Assembly (NCBI GenBank): GCA_963693085.1
Contig: OY856410.1
Span: forward strand, 888,101,835-888,165,834
Length of the DNA: 64,000 nt
DNA from: Alisma plantago-aquatica
Taxonomy: Eukaryota; Streptophyta; Magnoliopsida; Alismatales; Alismataceae
Direction of reading: 5' to 3'
In this document: positions 37,353 to 50,315 of the stretch, one piece after another
Layout of the letters: each line of letters opens with the position of its first letter
Position numbering within the stretch: position 1 is the first letter of the stretch
The notes under the pieces: model-generated
What the model was told of the DNA's origin: nothing
The model's database searches: none
Seen by the model: the letters and a program-made list of their open reading frames with translations, nothing else
Translations under genes and position numbers: made by a program

Positions 37353-37943
37353 ATGGAGGACAATTGTCCTTTGAAGGACTTTTCCATGCCGGCTGCCACA
37401 AACATTTGTGGAGCCATTGATCTACCTGCGATAGAGGCAAACAACTTCTCTATTAGTCCTTCTATGATGCAGATGATCCAACAAACCCATTTTGCGGGTA
37501 CAACCAATGAAGATCCAAATCTTCATGTAGCTGAATTCCTAGAGTACATGAACACCTTTAAAATCAATGGTGTAGATGGAATAAAGCTTCTACTGTTTCT
37601 CTTCACCTTGAGAGATAGAGCTAAGGCGTGGCTTTTATCTCTTACCAAGAAGTCCATCAAGAGCTGGGATCAACTATTAAATGCTTTCCTTGCAAAGTAT
37701 TTTCCGCCAAGCAAAATAGCTCAACTAAGAAACCAGCACACAAACTTCTCTCAGTTAGATAAAGAAACTTTGTAGGACACATGGGAGCAGTTCAGGGACC
37801 AGCAACGCCTTTGCCCTCACCATGGATTGACTAATTGGTTGCTACTTCGAACATTCTATAATTGACTATTCTACAACACTCAGATGACAGTGGATGCCGT
37901 AGCTAGTGGAGATTTAATAAATAAGTCTTATAGGGAGGCTTAT
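37353..37943 (+). pseudogene. gag: Athila gag, 5' part
   Basis: The start ATG at 37353 lies 310 bases after the primer site. The frame carries the Athila Gag order: IEANNFSISPSMMQMIQQT, then DPNLHVAEFLEYMNTF, LLLFLFTLRDRAKAWL and NAFLAKYFPPSKIAQLR. After an in-frame TAG at 37773 it continues as WEQFRDQQRLCPHHG and, after a TGA near 37862, MTVDAVASGDLINKSY. Everything is in one frame without indels. It stops at the target duplication CTTAT, where the Tekay element enters, and resumes in the same frame at 51695. The product would be the capsid and nucleocapsid precursor. It is not functional. Confidence 0.85.
37939..37943 (+). repeat. Target site duplication of the Tekay element, left copy
   Basis: CTTAT here and at 51690-51694. 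Removing the element and one copy restores the Athila gag frame without shift. Confidence 0.9.
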
Positions 37944-38929
37944 TGTGATGACAGTTACCAAACCAATAAACAAATTGTTATAATTAAGCAAAATTAAACA
38001 TAAACAACAAATTAACAAAAATCATTAAAAATTAAAACCATTTACAAAGAGATCCATTTCTAGGAAACTCTTATAACAAGAACCAAAATATTATATATAC
38101 ATTCTGATCCACAAAGTACATACCATGTACCTTCTCTTCTCGAGGATTACATACAACAATTGCTCTATTAAATCTACACATAAGCAACATAAAACCTCGA
38201 GGCATTCAATGCCAAAAATCTCAGATCGATCATAAAAGCACTAACTACTGACTCCAAGGACCTAAGAGTACATAGACGACACATAGGACTCCTATTTTAC
38301 AAGACACGACAGTCAATATCTCCACCTGAGATGTTACTACTGTCCCTGATGCTGCTGTCCTTCCCCTATTGTATGGTTTCTACCTCCTCATCCTCGTCCA
38401 CCTAAAAAGGTTGGATCCCACGGGGGTGAGGCAATTGAAATTGTCCCAGTGAGAGATATAACTCTCTACCAGAAACATTATTATTGCAGATAAATAGTGA
38501 TAAACTAAGCAGAAGATTCTCTATTGAAAAGCAGGATTTAATCAATATTAAGCAGAATTGAGCAACATCATCTTTTAAAGCATTACAGTTATAAATGATA
38601 AGGTAGTAAATCATCTCTCCATTTTAATAAGGAATATGAAGAACAATGTATAACATCTATCCATTTAGGATACAGTAAGCAATGTTACATCAACCAATGA
38701 TTTCTGTATTTCATCCTTAAGCAAATATGCTACATAGTTGATTACATTACAATCACACTTATGCCCTGAGGAGATGAAGTATACCGTTCATCTCCAACCG
38801 ACCACGATTACGTAAGCATCGGTACCACACAAGGTCAATGGAAGAGCCGGACTCCATCCCCTCATATGTCTCAGTCAGTGCGAGACCACATGCAGGACAT
38901 CTCGTGTCTCTTGCTAAAATAGCTTTCTA

Positions 38930-39110
38930 GGGTATACTGGCAACTTCACTGTAGAGTTATAGCCCATAGCATATACTCTCTTCAGGATATGGCCCATAGC
39001 CAATGCCTAGTATTGTAGAGTCATGGCCTATAGCTATACTTTTATTGGGATATGGTCCATAACCATTCCTGTGCATAGGATATGGCCCGCAATCATTCCT
39101 ATGAGGCGTA
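38930..39110. repeat. TATGGCCCATAGCC tandem motif in the Tekay LTR
   Basis: Repeats such as ATATGGCCCATAGCCAATG, TCATGGCCTATAGCTATAC and ATATGGTCCATAACCATTC each centre on a GGCC-type inverted repeat. The same run is at about 48200-48370. A related, shorter form is at about 4800-4950 in the solo LTR. Confidence 0.6.
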
Positions 39111-39796
39111 AGGATATATTCGCCCATTACCCCCACATATTAAAAAATATGCATTCCAGGAGTTCCCATATAAATACATGTTTCACCATCACCAACTACT
39201 GACGATGATGGATCTATGGCCAGGGCTCTACATGTTAAGATTCCACTTGATTATTTAAGTACATTACCATATTCTTTTAGCATCAGTCAAGTTTTCAAAC
39301 AAGAATTATTATCACAAATGCTACAAAGAAACATGTAATACTTCTATCAAGTACTTTTCAAAACTTTATAAAACATTGGGATCTCAATACCTTATCTCAT
39401 TACTGGGAATTCATATCCCTCAACAATACCATCATCATGTTACTGGATCTGGTTATTCAAACCCTTAGTTCATCAATGAACATGGTTACCACTATCAGGT
39501 AACTATTACCTCCAAGTCATCTGACCAAGGTATTCATGATACTTGTTACACAAGCATCTCACATAGTTCACCAGGCATATTCAACTTCTTGTCACCTCTC
39601 ACTAGGAAACAAATAAAATAATGACTCATAAGGCCTATTATCATCATAGCTCATGCCTGGTTATGCTCATCATCTCATAATACTTGCATCGTTAGTATTC
39701 CTGATAACAACCATATCTATTACATATCAACATTATGCAATACAAAGATAACATCACTATTCCCTCATTAGGGTTAGGGTTTCCCATCTTTATCAA

Positions 39797-39880
39797 TTAG
39801 GGTTTTACATAACATCACCCTATATTAGGGTTTCACATAACATCACCCTATATTAGGGTTTCACATAACATCACCCTATA
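39797..39880. repeat. 28-bp TTAGGGTTTCACATAACATC repeat, three units
   Basis: There are three units of 28 bp, each containing a TTAGGGTTT word and CCCTATA. The other LTR has five units (49065-49204). It is telomere-like only in its TTAGGGTTT core. Confidence 0.9.
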
Positions 39881-40257
39881 TTAGGGTTAGGATTTCCCAT
39901 TCTCAATTGATTAGGGTTTTATAATTACCTCATTAATCCAAACCCTAAGTCAGTGCTTCCACATATCTTGGAGAACATAGCATTATTTAACTATTAAATC
40001 ATACTTATCATTGTTCCATGTACTAGGAACACATATCACCATCATACCTTATTCAGTTGACTTAACCTTTCACTAAGTACATACAACTATTCTTATCATA
40101 GTGTATTGAATTTATTACTTTCATAGGACTCAAGTGGTAATCACTCTAATTATACTAATCACCTAGGTACTTTAGAGGTACTTCCATTGAAATCAACCTT
40201 GAGATACTCTTCAACCACTTATGGGGTTATTAGTACTTACGTGGTTTGAATCAATTG

Positions 40258-41035
40258 GTCCTTCAAACGGTTTGAACCAATTCAACCTTCAAATGGTCTG
40301 AGACCAGATAGGACTTCAAACGGTCTTGGTCTATACTTTCAAATGGTTTAAGACCATTTAGACCTTCAAACGGTCTTGGTCTAAACCTTCAAACGGTTTG
40401 AGACCGTTTAGACCTTCAAACGGTCTTGGCCTAAACCTTCAAATGGTTTAAGACTGTTTAGACCTTCAAACGGTCTTGGCCTAAACCTTCAAATGGTTTG
40501 AGACCATTTAGACCTTCAAACAGTCTTGGTCTAAACCTTCAAATGGTTTGAGACCGTTTAGACCTTCAAATGGTCTGGTCCTTATATCCTTAAATAGTCT
40601 TGAACCTTTTGCTCATCAAACGGTTTTGAAACCATTTCAACCCAAGACCCTCAAACAATTTTGAAGATTGATCAACCCTAAATGGTTTGAGACCATTTGA
40701 ACCTCAAATGGTTTGAGACTGTTTGGTCCTCAAACGGTTTGAGACCGTTTAGTCCTCAAATGTTTTGAAACTGTTTGGTCAATTCAGAGATGAAACCGTT
40801 TGAAACTAAATTAAGGTTTTGACATCAATTGATCTAGGATTTTGAAACCAATTGAGTTTGATTGTTTGAAATTATTATGTCATAAGACCAATCGATCTTT
40901 GAATCCCCTGAGACCATTTGGTCTCTAATGGTTTGAAACTGTTTAACCCTAAATAGTTTTGAAACCGTTTGGTCACCAAATCTAACGGTTTGAAACTGTT
41001 TGACCACAAAATTGAAACCGTTTGTTCTTGATATT
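40258..41035. repeat. 50-bp tandem array with AAACGGT/ACCGTTT palindromes, left LTR
   Basis: The core at 40310-40570 repeats a unit of about 50 bp built as CCTTCAAACGGTCTTGG, TCTAAACC and TTCAAACGGTTTGAGACCGTTTAGA, with flanking irregular copies. Each unit holds a near-perfect inverted repeat AAACGGTTTGAGACCGTTT. Many units read AAATGG or CCATTT instead. Confidence 0.9.
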
Positions 41036-42398
41036 CTTGAGGTGTGTGCTTAGATGATGTCATCATCATCAAGCTTTAGACCTCCTAATTCTAATATCAT
41101 ATATATGAGGAATTCATCAATTATTCAAGAAGAAAATAAAAGATCAATATACGATGAGGAATTGAAAACAATAATAACATTGATGGGTTCAAGTTATATA
41201 ACCTGCCTTCAAAGTAGCTCCAAAGCTTCAAGCTTATCGTCTCTAATGGTGAAATAAGCTCCTTTAACTATCAAGGTTCGTTTCCAACTCTTTGGATGCA
41301 AAAGATAGCCACGGTTGAGCATTGGATGGAAGAGAGAAGAAAATGAGTGTTAAAATCTGATTTCAACCATCAATTCAAGGTTGAAGATGATCATGGAGCT
41401 TACCTTCAGCTTGAGGAATGTTTTTCTCCTGCTCCTAAGCTCCTTGGTCATCGGCCAAAGCAAGAAAAGAAAGTGGTTTGCAAAAATAGCCTTCAAGTAA
41501 GGAGAAAATCGAGTACATGTACTTGATTTTCTAGGAGAGAGAAAGTAGGAGAAATTTCATCCACTTTCTTGTCACATGCCCCATCCCTTCCTTGCAATCA
41601 AAGCCATCTTACTTTTTCCTCAATATACTCTCATTTATCCTTGAATTAAAAGCAACCACTTAAGCACCTTAATCATTATAATACTATTATCCAATTTTAG
41701 TGGACGTTACTTTTTAATTAACAAATGTGAGTGGATTTCTTCACCTACTTAGGTTATTTCAGTGCCACTCAAGGCATTTGGACGTTCTACCACTATAGGA
41801 TTTCAACCACAACCTTTTTAGTTGATGGGCACTTCAATTAATATATTTATTTTTGCTACAAAATAAATTAGGGGTTTTCTTATGCTTAAATCTTGATTAT
41901 TTTATTATCAAGATTATCTCTCCTCAAAAGTAGTTCAAACAAGACGCCCCTTTCTTTTTATTTTCTCTAAATGATACCAAGAAACAGTAGGGACACTCTT
42001 GAAGTGGTATTTTACATATTCAACCCTGGATTTTGGGTAATTTGCAAATTACACCAAAACTAGCATTCAATACACAAGTATTACTCAAACAAGTTCCTTC
42101 TTGGAACTTAGGCTTGTGGAAGCCATACCTCAACATCATTCTCATTCTTATGATGCTATAACACTTGAGAAACATTTATCATGTAACATTTGCAAGGTAA
42201 CCCCTTAAATTGGGTAAATTGCACTTTAGTCCAAAACAAGCAAAATGTTGTTTCAAAATTATTCAAATAGGACCAAAATTGAAACATAAGCTCTCCTTTA
42301 GTCTTAATTACTTTTCAAAAGATATAGACAAGAATCTAAATGACTTACTTAAGCAAAACTCCTAGGGTTAAGGCATAACCCATGTCAGGGTTGTTACA

Positions 42399-42416
42399 AT
42401 TATCTACCCCTAATAG
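42399..42416 (-). promoter_or_regulatory. Polypurine tract of the Tekay element
   Basis: The minus strand reads CCCTATTAGGGGTAGATAAT directly before the 3' LTR start TGTAACAACC. Position and composition fit a plus-strand primer for reverse transcription. Confidence 0.65.
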
Positions 42417-42436
42417 GGATTTCCTCCCCAAAATCA

Positions 42437-45400
42437 TCAAGAGAAAAGAGAAGGGTACTTCCTCCTCATCTCTTCCTCCAGCTCCCATGTAGCATCTTCA
42501 ATGCCACGATGATGCCAAAGAACTTTCACAAGAACTATGCCTTTCTTTTTCAACTTTTTGATTCTCCTATCAAGAATCAACACTGGTCCCTCTACATAGG
42601 ATATATCTTCATTTAACTCTACCTCTACAGGTTGCAATACTAACTCCGTATCAGGGTGAAACTTTCTCAACATGGATATATGGAATACTGGATGCAATTT
42701 GTATAGTTTAGGTGGCAACTCCAACTTATAGGCTACCTTTCCAATATGTTCAGTGATTGGATAAGGCCCCATAAATCTAGGAGCTAACTTACCCTTTTTC
42801 CTAAATCTAAGAACACCTTTCCAAGGTGAGACTTTGAGATATACTCTGTCTCCAACTTGGAATTCTAAAGGTCTTCTCCGTTTATCAGCGTATGACTTCT
42901 GTCTATCCTGTGCAGCCTTTAACTGTTGTTGTATTACTTTAATCTTTTCAGTTGTCTGTTGCACTAACTCAGGGCCCAAAAGTCGATATTCCCCTGTTTC
43001 ATACCAGCATAATGGAGATCTACAACCTCTACCATATAATGCTTCATATGGTGCCATATCAATACTGTACTGATAACTATTGTTGTAAGTGAATTCTATT
43101 AAGCTCAAGTGTAGGTCCCAACTTCCTACAAACTGAAGGACACATGCCCTAAGAAAATCCTCCAACACAAACAGTCCTCTCAGATTGTCCATCCGTCTGG
43201 GGGTGGAAGGCAATACTGAATCTTAACTGCGTACCCAAAGCTTTATGTAGTCGTTCCCAAAAATGACTCGTGAACTGGGGACCTCTATCAGAAACAATTG
43301 TATCTGGAACTCTGTGTAATTGCACTATCTCATCTATATAGATCTATGCAAGTTTCTCAGCAGTATAGGTTGTTTGATAGGAAGAAAATGTGCTGACTTA
43401 GTCAACCTATCAACTATCACCCAAATGGAATCATGACTTTTGGATGTTCTGGGTAAACCAACCACAAAGTCCATGGTTACATGATCCCATTTCCATTGTG
43501 GTATAGGTAAAGGTTGCATTGTTCCTACATGCTTTTGATGTTCAGCTTTAACCTGCTGACACATTGGACACCGCATAACAAACTCAACTACATCTTTCTT
43601 CAATCTGTGCCACCAATACATATCTTTCAGGTTATGATGCATTTTGGTGCTCCCTAGATGCATTGCATATATGGACGAATGAGCTTCCTCCAAGACTAAC
43701 TTTCTTATGTCATTGGCATCATGTACTACCATCCTACCATGGTAACCGACTACCTCATCATCTAGATCATGAAATCCATCCCGTTTCTCACTACCATACT
43801 CTGATCTGATTTGCTGAATCACAATATCAGCTTGTTGTGCCTCTTTGATATGTTGTTTCAGAGTAGGTTTTATGTGCATCTCAGCTAACAGTCCATCTAA
43901 CAAGGATACTTTAAGCTGTACATTGTTTTGTCTCAAAGAGACAAGCATGTCTCGTTTAAAGCATACTAAAGAGTTCAACTGTGCCTTGTCCATGGTTGGC
44001 GACGATGATTTTCTACTTAGTGCATCAACCACTACATTAGCCTTTCCTAGATGATAATCAATTGTACAATCATAGTCCTTGATTAACTCCATCCAACAAC
44101 ATTGTCTCATGTTCAACTCATGCTGTGAAAAGATGTATTTTAGGTACTTGTGGTTAGTAAAAATCTAGAATATCTCTCCATAGAGATAATGTCTCTAGAT
44201 CTTCAACGCATGAACCACTGCAACCAATTCTAGATCATGTGTCGGATAATTTTCCTCATGTTTCTTAAGCTGTTGAGAAGCAAAAGAAATCACTTGTTTA
44301 TCCTGCATCAACACACATCCTAGACCATTCTTAGAAGCATCACAGAAAACAATATACCCCTTCCCTTGCTCAGGTAACACTAACACAGGTGCACTTGTTA
44401 ACCTTTCTTTCAACAAATGGAAAGAATGTTGACACTTGTCATTCCAGACAAAAGGAACCTCCTTTCTGGTCAACTTGGTTAGGGGTAATGCTATATAACT
44501 AAAGTTCTTAATGAACCTCCTATAGTAGCCTGCCAGTCCTAGAAAACTGCATATCTCCGTTGGTGTCTTTGGTTGTTCCCACTCCAAGACAAATTCTACT
44601 TTTGTAGGATCAATACGGATACCTGAGGCAGATATTACATGTCCTAGGAAAGACACTTCTGATAACCAGAATTCACACATGCTAAACTTGGCGTATAGCT
44701 TGTGATTTCTCAGTAAAGTCAGGGCTTGACGAAGGTGCTGCTCATGCTGTTGAGCATCTCTACTGTAAATCAGGATACCATCAATAAAGACTACTATGAA
44801 TTGATCAAGGAATGGCCGGAAGATTCTGTTCATGAGTTCCATGAATGCGACTGGTGCATTAGTTAGTCCAAACGACATAACTATGAACTCAGAGTGACCA
44901 TACCTTGTCCTAAAGGCTGATTTAGGTATGTCACTCTCCTTGATACATAACTGATGGTATCCTCACCTTAGATCTATTTTAGAGAATATAGTTGCACCAT
45001 GCAACTGGTCAAATAGGTCATCTATCCTTGGCAGAGGGTATTTGTTCTTTATGGTTACTTTGTTTAGCTGTCTATAGTCGATGCATAATCGCATAAACCT
45101 ATCTTTCTTTTTTACAGAGAGAATCGGAGCACCCCAAGGTGAAGTACTCGGTCGAATAAAACCCTTTTCAAGAAACTCTTGTAACTATTTCTTTAGTTCT
45201 GCCATCTCAGCAGGTGCCATTCTATTTGGTGTTTGAGCTATAGGTTGCGTACCTAGAATTAGATTAATCTCGAAATCAATCTCTCAGGGTGGAGGAACAC
45301 CTGGAAGTTCCTCAGGAAACACATCCTCAAACTCCCTAATAATCAGAACTTCAGAAAGACTAAGACTCTCTGCTATGGTATCTACCACATGTGCCAAGAA

Positions 45401-45853
45401 TGCAAAGCATTCTTGTCTCATCAAATTCTTAGCTACCATATCCAACACTAGACAGGTTGGAAGAATCTTTTTGTCCCCCTGAAAGATCAATGTAACACCA
45501 TTGTCTGTGAACATAGCCTGCTTGGAACTGCAATCCAAGACAACCTTATACTTTTCTAGGGTGTCCATCCCACAGATTATGTCGAACCCATGCATCTCAA
45601 GTGGTATAAGATCCACCTGAATGCTATGTTCTGAAAAAGAAAGAACACATGGAGAACATACCTCCCGCAACACTGCAGATCCAACTAACGGAGTTTCTAA
45701 TAACAAGTTATCTGCTCTATGACTGACAGTCATATTGCAGTCATGAATCACTTCTCGAGTGATAAAGGAATGCTTAGCACCTAGATCAATCAAAACAGAT
45801 ACAAAGCAAGATGAAGACATATCAGAATGAAATAATTCCATCTGAACTGTCAC
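42437..45853 (-). pseudogene. pol: Tekay pol: protease, RT, RNase H, integrase, chromodomain
   Basis: Domains run 5' to 3' on the minus strand. The protease is near 45790 (VLIDLGAKHSFIT, an altered DxG site). RT covers about 45270-44400: LCIDYRQLN and MSFGLTNAP are present, but the catalytic box reads FIDGILIYS where FIDD is expected. RNase H covers about 44370-43960 ([25 protein letters not shown]), and its later Asp is Asn (FTNHK). Integrase has the zinc-binding part ([19 protein letters not shown], about 43690-43540), then [10 protein letters not shown]. The next catalytic segment is reached only through a frameshift near 43365, reversed near 43170. The chromodomain is at about 42600-42440 (SYVEGPVLILDRRIKK, then LVKVLWHHRGIEDATWE). 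Several in-frame stops, many of them TAG, also interrupt it. It is dead, but domain order is intact and of normal length. Confidence 0.92.
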
Positions 45854-46059
45854 AACTCATGGGTTAACCACTGCCTCAGGCTGATTCATTGCATAGAATC
45901 TTGCCGTTGCCTGATGTTGACTTTGTGCTCTGTTATTTGATGCAGTTGATCCTGCCTAGGATGTCTGTCCACATCCTCGAGTGCCACTAGAAAACTGTTT
46001 CCTTTGATGACCTTGTTGACTCTGCCTCGGTGGTTGGGTTACCATTGTGTTTCTAGCTG

Positions 46060-47097
46060 GACAATCCTATGCTAGATGTCCTACCTGTCTACACTGGTGA
46101 CAGATTCTATTCTCTTGATATGGTCTAAAAGGTCCAGTCACTGACATTGATGCTGTACTGGGGGCTCTATTTGGAGGAAAACTATGGCCCCTACCCCTAC
46201 TTGACGTCCACTGCGTCTGGGTATTGAACCTTGGTGGTGCTGTTGGTGCAGAAAACCTTGGTTTCTTAAAATTTCAGACCTCTGTCCTTGGAACTGTGTA
46301 TATACTTTCTTACTATTGGCATGATGCTTCTCAGTCACAGACCTTTCTATTCACCTAACTGACTCCACAAAGGTGGCAAACCTCTCTCTATTCTCTAGAG
46401 CAGATACTGGTGTGGTTAAATCAACATTCAAACCCTTCTCAAAACACGAAATCCTCTCCTCATCTGTAGCAGCCATGTGCGGACAGAACCATAGAAGCTC
46501 CATAAACTTAGCTTCATACTCACTAATGTTCATTTGTCCTTGCCTTATCTGCTCAAACTGAGAGATTTTCTCATCCAGGTAAGTCTTGGGAAAATATATA
46601 CTAACAAACTCTCGTCAGAACTCTTGCCGTCTGACTTCAACACCTAGCCTTTTGCCTTCTTCTATAGCCTACCAATGGCCAACACTCCCCTTCGACATGT
46701 ACACCGCATGCCTAACCTTCTCTGCTTTAGGGATATTAAGAATTATGAAGGCCTTTTCCAGCTCAGTCAGCCACAAGTCTGCATCTGCTGGGTCAGCTGT
46801 ACCAGTATAATCAGTGGCTCCTACCCGTCGAAGCCATTCAAAAGTCTTGCCAGCTCCATGTCCCTCATTGTGAGCTGGTGCCCTAGGTGCAGGTGGTGGC
46901 ATCCTATCCGCCATATGTGTCATAGTCACCATGAACTGCCCAAACAGAGCATGGACAGCTGGGTTTTCTAGTGTACCTTGGTCAAGCTGGGGATGTTCAG
47001 GTACTAGTTCTTCTCTAGTCTGATCCCTTACACCTCCTCCTGGTGCAGCAACACTGCTTTCAACAACATGTTCTTCGTGTGATCCAGCCATCTTCAA
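46060..47097 (-). pseudogene. gag: Tekay gag
   Basis: The likely start is at 47097 (MKMAGSHEEH). The core follows: KTFEWLRRVGATDYTGTADP, ADLWLTELEKAF and EKVRHAVYM. After in-frame stops it continues as FPKTYLDEKISQFEQIRQG, MNISEYEAKFMELLWFCPH and ERISCFEKGLN. A frameshift near 46250 leads to the serine/arginine-rich tail and a CCHC zinc knuckle (CHQCRQVGHLA-stop-DC, about 46107-46066), which carries a stop in place of one residue. The arrangement is that of a chromovirus Gag with one knuckle. The protein would package element RNA. Confidence 0.85.
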
Positions 47098-47206
47098 GCT
47101 TTACTTCTTCTCCTGAGAGTAGAAGTCACTATCAAACAATTTGGAAAACACTAGAACAGACTCAACGACCTTAATCCTATATCTCAGTAGACTCAGTGAA
47201 CCTTAA

Positions 47207-47218
47207 GCTATGATACCA
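47207..47218 (-). promoter_or_regulatory. Primer binding site of the Tekay element, one mismatch
   Basis: The minus strand reads TGGTATCATAGC, one base from TGGTATCAGAGC. It is 6 bases from the LTR edge at 47225. Confidence 0.85.
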
Positions 47219-49064
47219 AAAACTTTTGATGACCGTTACCAAACCGATAAAAAAATCGTTATAATTAAACAGAATTAAACATAAACACTAAAAATTAAAA
47301 CTATTTACAAAGAGATCCATTTCTAGGAAACTCTTATAACAAGAACCAAAATATTATATATACATTCTGGTCCACAAAGTACTTACCATGTACCTTCTCT
47401 TCTCGAGGATTACATACAACAGTTGCTCTATTAAATCTACATATAAGCAACATAAAACCTCGAGGCATTCAATGCCAAAAATCTCATATCGATCATAAAA
47501 GCACTAAATACTGACTCCAAGGACCTGATAGTATAGAGACGACACATAGGACTCCTATCTTACAAGACACGACAATCAGTATCTCCACCTGAGATGTTAC
47601 CGCTGTCCCTGATGCTGCTGTCCTTCCCCTGTTGTATGGTTTCTACCTCCTCGTCCTCGTCCACCTAAAAAGGTTGGATCCCGTGGTGGGTGAGACAATT
47701 GAAATTGTCCCAGTGAGAGATATAACTCTCTACTAGAAACATTATTATTGCAGATAAATAGTGATAAACGGAGTAGAAGATTCTCTATTGAAAAGCATGA
47801 TTTAATCAATATTAAGCAGAATTGAGCATCATCATCTTTTAAAGCATTACAGTTATAAATGATAAGGTAGTAAATCATCTCTCCATTTTAATAAGGAATA
47901 TGAAGAACAATGTATAACAAATATCCATTTAGGATACAATAAGAAATGTAACATCAACCAATGATTTCCGTATTTCATCCTTAAGCAAATATGCTACATG
48001 ACTGATTACATTTTACAATCGCACTTATGCCCTGAGGAGATGAAGTATACCGTTCAAGCTCCAACTGATCAAGATTACGTAAGAATCGGTACCACACAAG
48101 GTCAATGGAAGAGCCGGACTCCATCACCTCATTTGTCTCAGTCAGTACGAGACCACATCCAGGACATCTCGTGTCTCTTGCTAAAATAGCTTTCCATGGT
48201 ATACTGGCAACTTCACTATAGAGTTATAGCCCGTAGCATATACTCTCTTCAGGATATGGCCCGTAGCCAATGTCTGGTATTGTGGAGTCATGGCCTTTAG
48301 CCATACTCTTATTGGGATATGGTCAATAACCATTCTTGTGCATAGGATATGGCCCACAGTCATTCCTATGAGGTGTAAGGATATATTCACCCATTACCCC
48401 CACATATTCAAAAATATGCATTCCAGGAGTTCCCATAGGAATACCTGTTTCACCATCACCAACTACTGACGATGATGGATCTATGGCCAAGGCTTTACAT
48501 GATAAGATTCCACTTGATTATTTAAGTACATTACCATATTCTTTTAGCATCAATCAAGTTTTCAAACAAGAATTATTATGACAAATGCTACAAAGAAACA
48601 TATAATACTTCTATCAAGTACTTTTCAAAACTTTATAAAACATTGGGATCTCAATCCCTTATCTCATTACTGGGAATTCACATCCCTCAACAATACCATC
48701 ATCATGTTTACTGGATCTGGTTATTCAAACCCTTAGTTCATCACTGAACATGGTTACCACTATCAGGTAACTATTACCTCCAGGTCATCTGACCAAGGTA
48801 TTCATGATACTTGTTACACAAGCATCTCACATAGTTCACTAGGCATATTCAACTTCTTATTACCTCTCACTAGGCAACAAATAAAATAATGGCTCACAAG
48901 CCCTATTATCATCATAGCTCGTACCTGGTTATGCTAATCATCTCATAATACCTGCATGGTTAGTATTCTTGATAACAACCATATCCATTACATATCAATA
49001 TTATGCAATACAAAGATAACATCACTATTCCCTCATTAGGGTTAGGGTTTCCCATCTTTATCAA

Positions 49065-49204
49065 TTAGGGTTTTACATAACATCACCCTATATTAGGGTT
49101 TCACATAACATCACCCTATATTAGGGTTTCACATAACATCACCCTATATTAGGGTTTCACATAACATCACCCTATAATAGGGTTTCACATAACATCACCC
49201 TATA
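49065..49204. repeat. 28-bp TTAGGGTTTCACATAACATC repeat, five units
   Basis: Five head-to-tail 28-bp units are present. The partner LTR has three at the same place (39797-39880). One unit begins ATAGGG instead of TTAGGG. Confidence 0.9.
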
Positions 49205-49565
49205 TTAGGGTTAGGGTTTCCCATTCTCAATTGATTAGGGTTTTATAATTACCTCATTAATCCAAACCCTAAGTCAGTGCTTCCACATATCTTGGAGCAC
49301 ATAGCATTATTTAAGTATTAAATCATACTTATCATTGTTCCATGTACTAGGAACACACATGACCATCATACCTTATTCAGTTGACTTAACCTTTCACTAA
49401 GTACATAAATCTATGCTTATCATAGTGTATTGAATTTATTACTTTCATAGGCCTCAAGTGGTAATCACTCTAATTATACTAATCACCTAGGTACTTTAGA
49501 GGTACTTCCATAGAAATCAACCTTGAGATACTCTTCAACCACTTATGGGGTTATTAGTACTTACA

Positions 49566-50315
49566 TGGTTTGAATCAATTCAACCTTCAAACGGTATAAG
49601 ATGATATAGACCTTCAAACGGTCTTGGTCTAGACTTTCAAACGTTTTGAGACCGTTTAGAACTTCACACGGTCTTAGTCTAAACCTTCAAACGGGTTGAG
49701 ACCATTTAGACCTTCAAATGGTCTTGGCCTAAATCTTCAAACGGTTTGAGACTATTTAGACCTTCAAACATTCTTGGCCTAAACCTTCAAACGGTTTGAG
49801 ACCATTTAGACCTTCAAACAATCTTGGTATAAACCTTCAAACGGTTTGAGACCGTTTAGACCTTCAAACGGTTTGGTCCTTATATCCTTAAACGGTCTTG
49901 AACCTTTTGCTCATCAAACGGTTTTGAAACCATTTCAACCCAAGACTCTCAAACAGTTTTGAAGATTGATCAACCCTAAATGGTTTGAGATCATTTTATC
50001 CTCAAACAGTTTGAGACCGTTTGGTCCTCAAACGGTTTGAGACTGTTTAGTCCTCAAACGTTTTGAAACCGTTTGGTCAATTCAGAGATGAAACCGTTTG
50101 GACCTAAATTAAGGTTTTGACATCAATTGATCTAGGGTTTTGAAACCAATTGAGTTTGATTGTTTAAAATTATTAGGTCATAAGAACAATCAATCCTTGA
50201 ATCTCTTGAAACCATTTGGTCTCTAATGGTTTGAAACCGTTTAACCCTAAATGATTTTGAAACCGTTTGGTCTCTAACAGTTTGAAACCGTTTGACCACA
50301 AAATTGAAGCCGTTT
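49566..50315. repeat. 50-bp tandem array with AAACGGT/ACCGTTT palindromes, right LTR
   Basis: This is the partner of 40258-41035. The 50-bp unit structure is the same, but intact CpG (AAACGG) is retained at a different subset of positions. The two arrays therefore lose CpG independently. Confidence 0.9.

Larger units (their letters stand above)
37944..42398 (-). repeat. 3' LTR of the Tekay element
   Basis: In plus orientation it starts TGTGATGACAGTTACC and ends GTTGTTACA. It is collinear with 47225-51689 with scattered substitutions. The two differ in repeat copy number (three versus five 28-bp units, and a shorter or longer AAACGGT array). Open frames within it (38402-38614, 40875-41072, 41054-41257) recur in the other LTR as part of the same repeat and show no protein domain. 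Confidence 0.95.

Noticed and set aside
40258..41035. CRISPR-like regularly spaced palindromic repeats
   Set aside because: The spacers are themselves repeated, the copies are degenerate, there are no cas genes, and the array lies in a plant LTR.
42834..43073. Plus-strand 79-codon frame
   Set aside because: It is antisense to the Tekay integrase C-terminal region and has no domain of its own.
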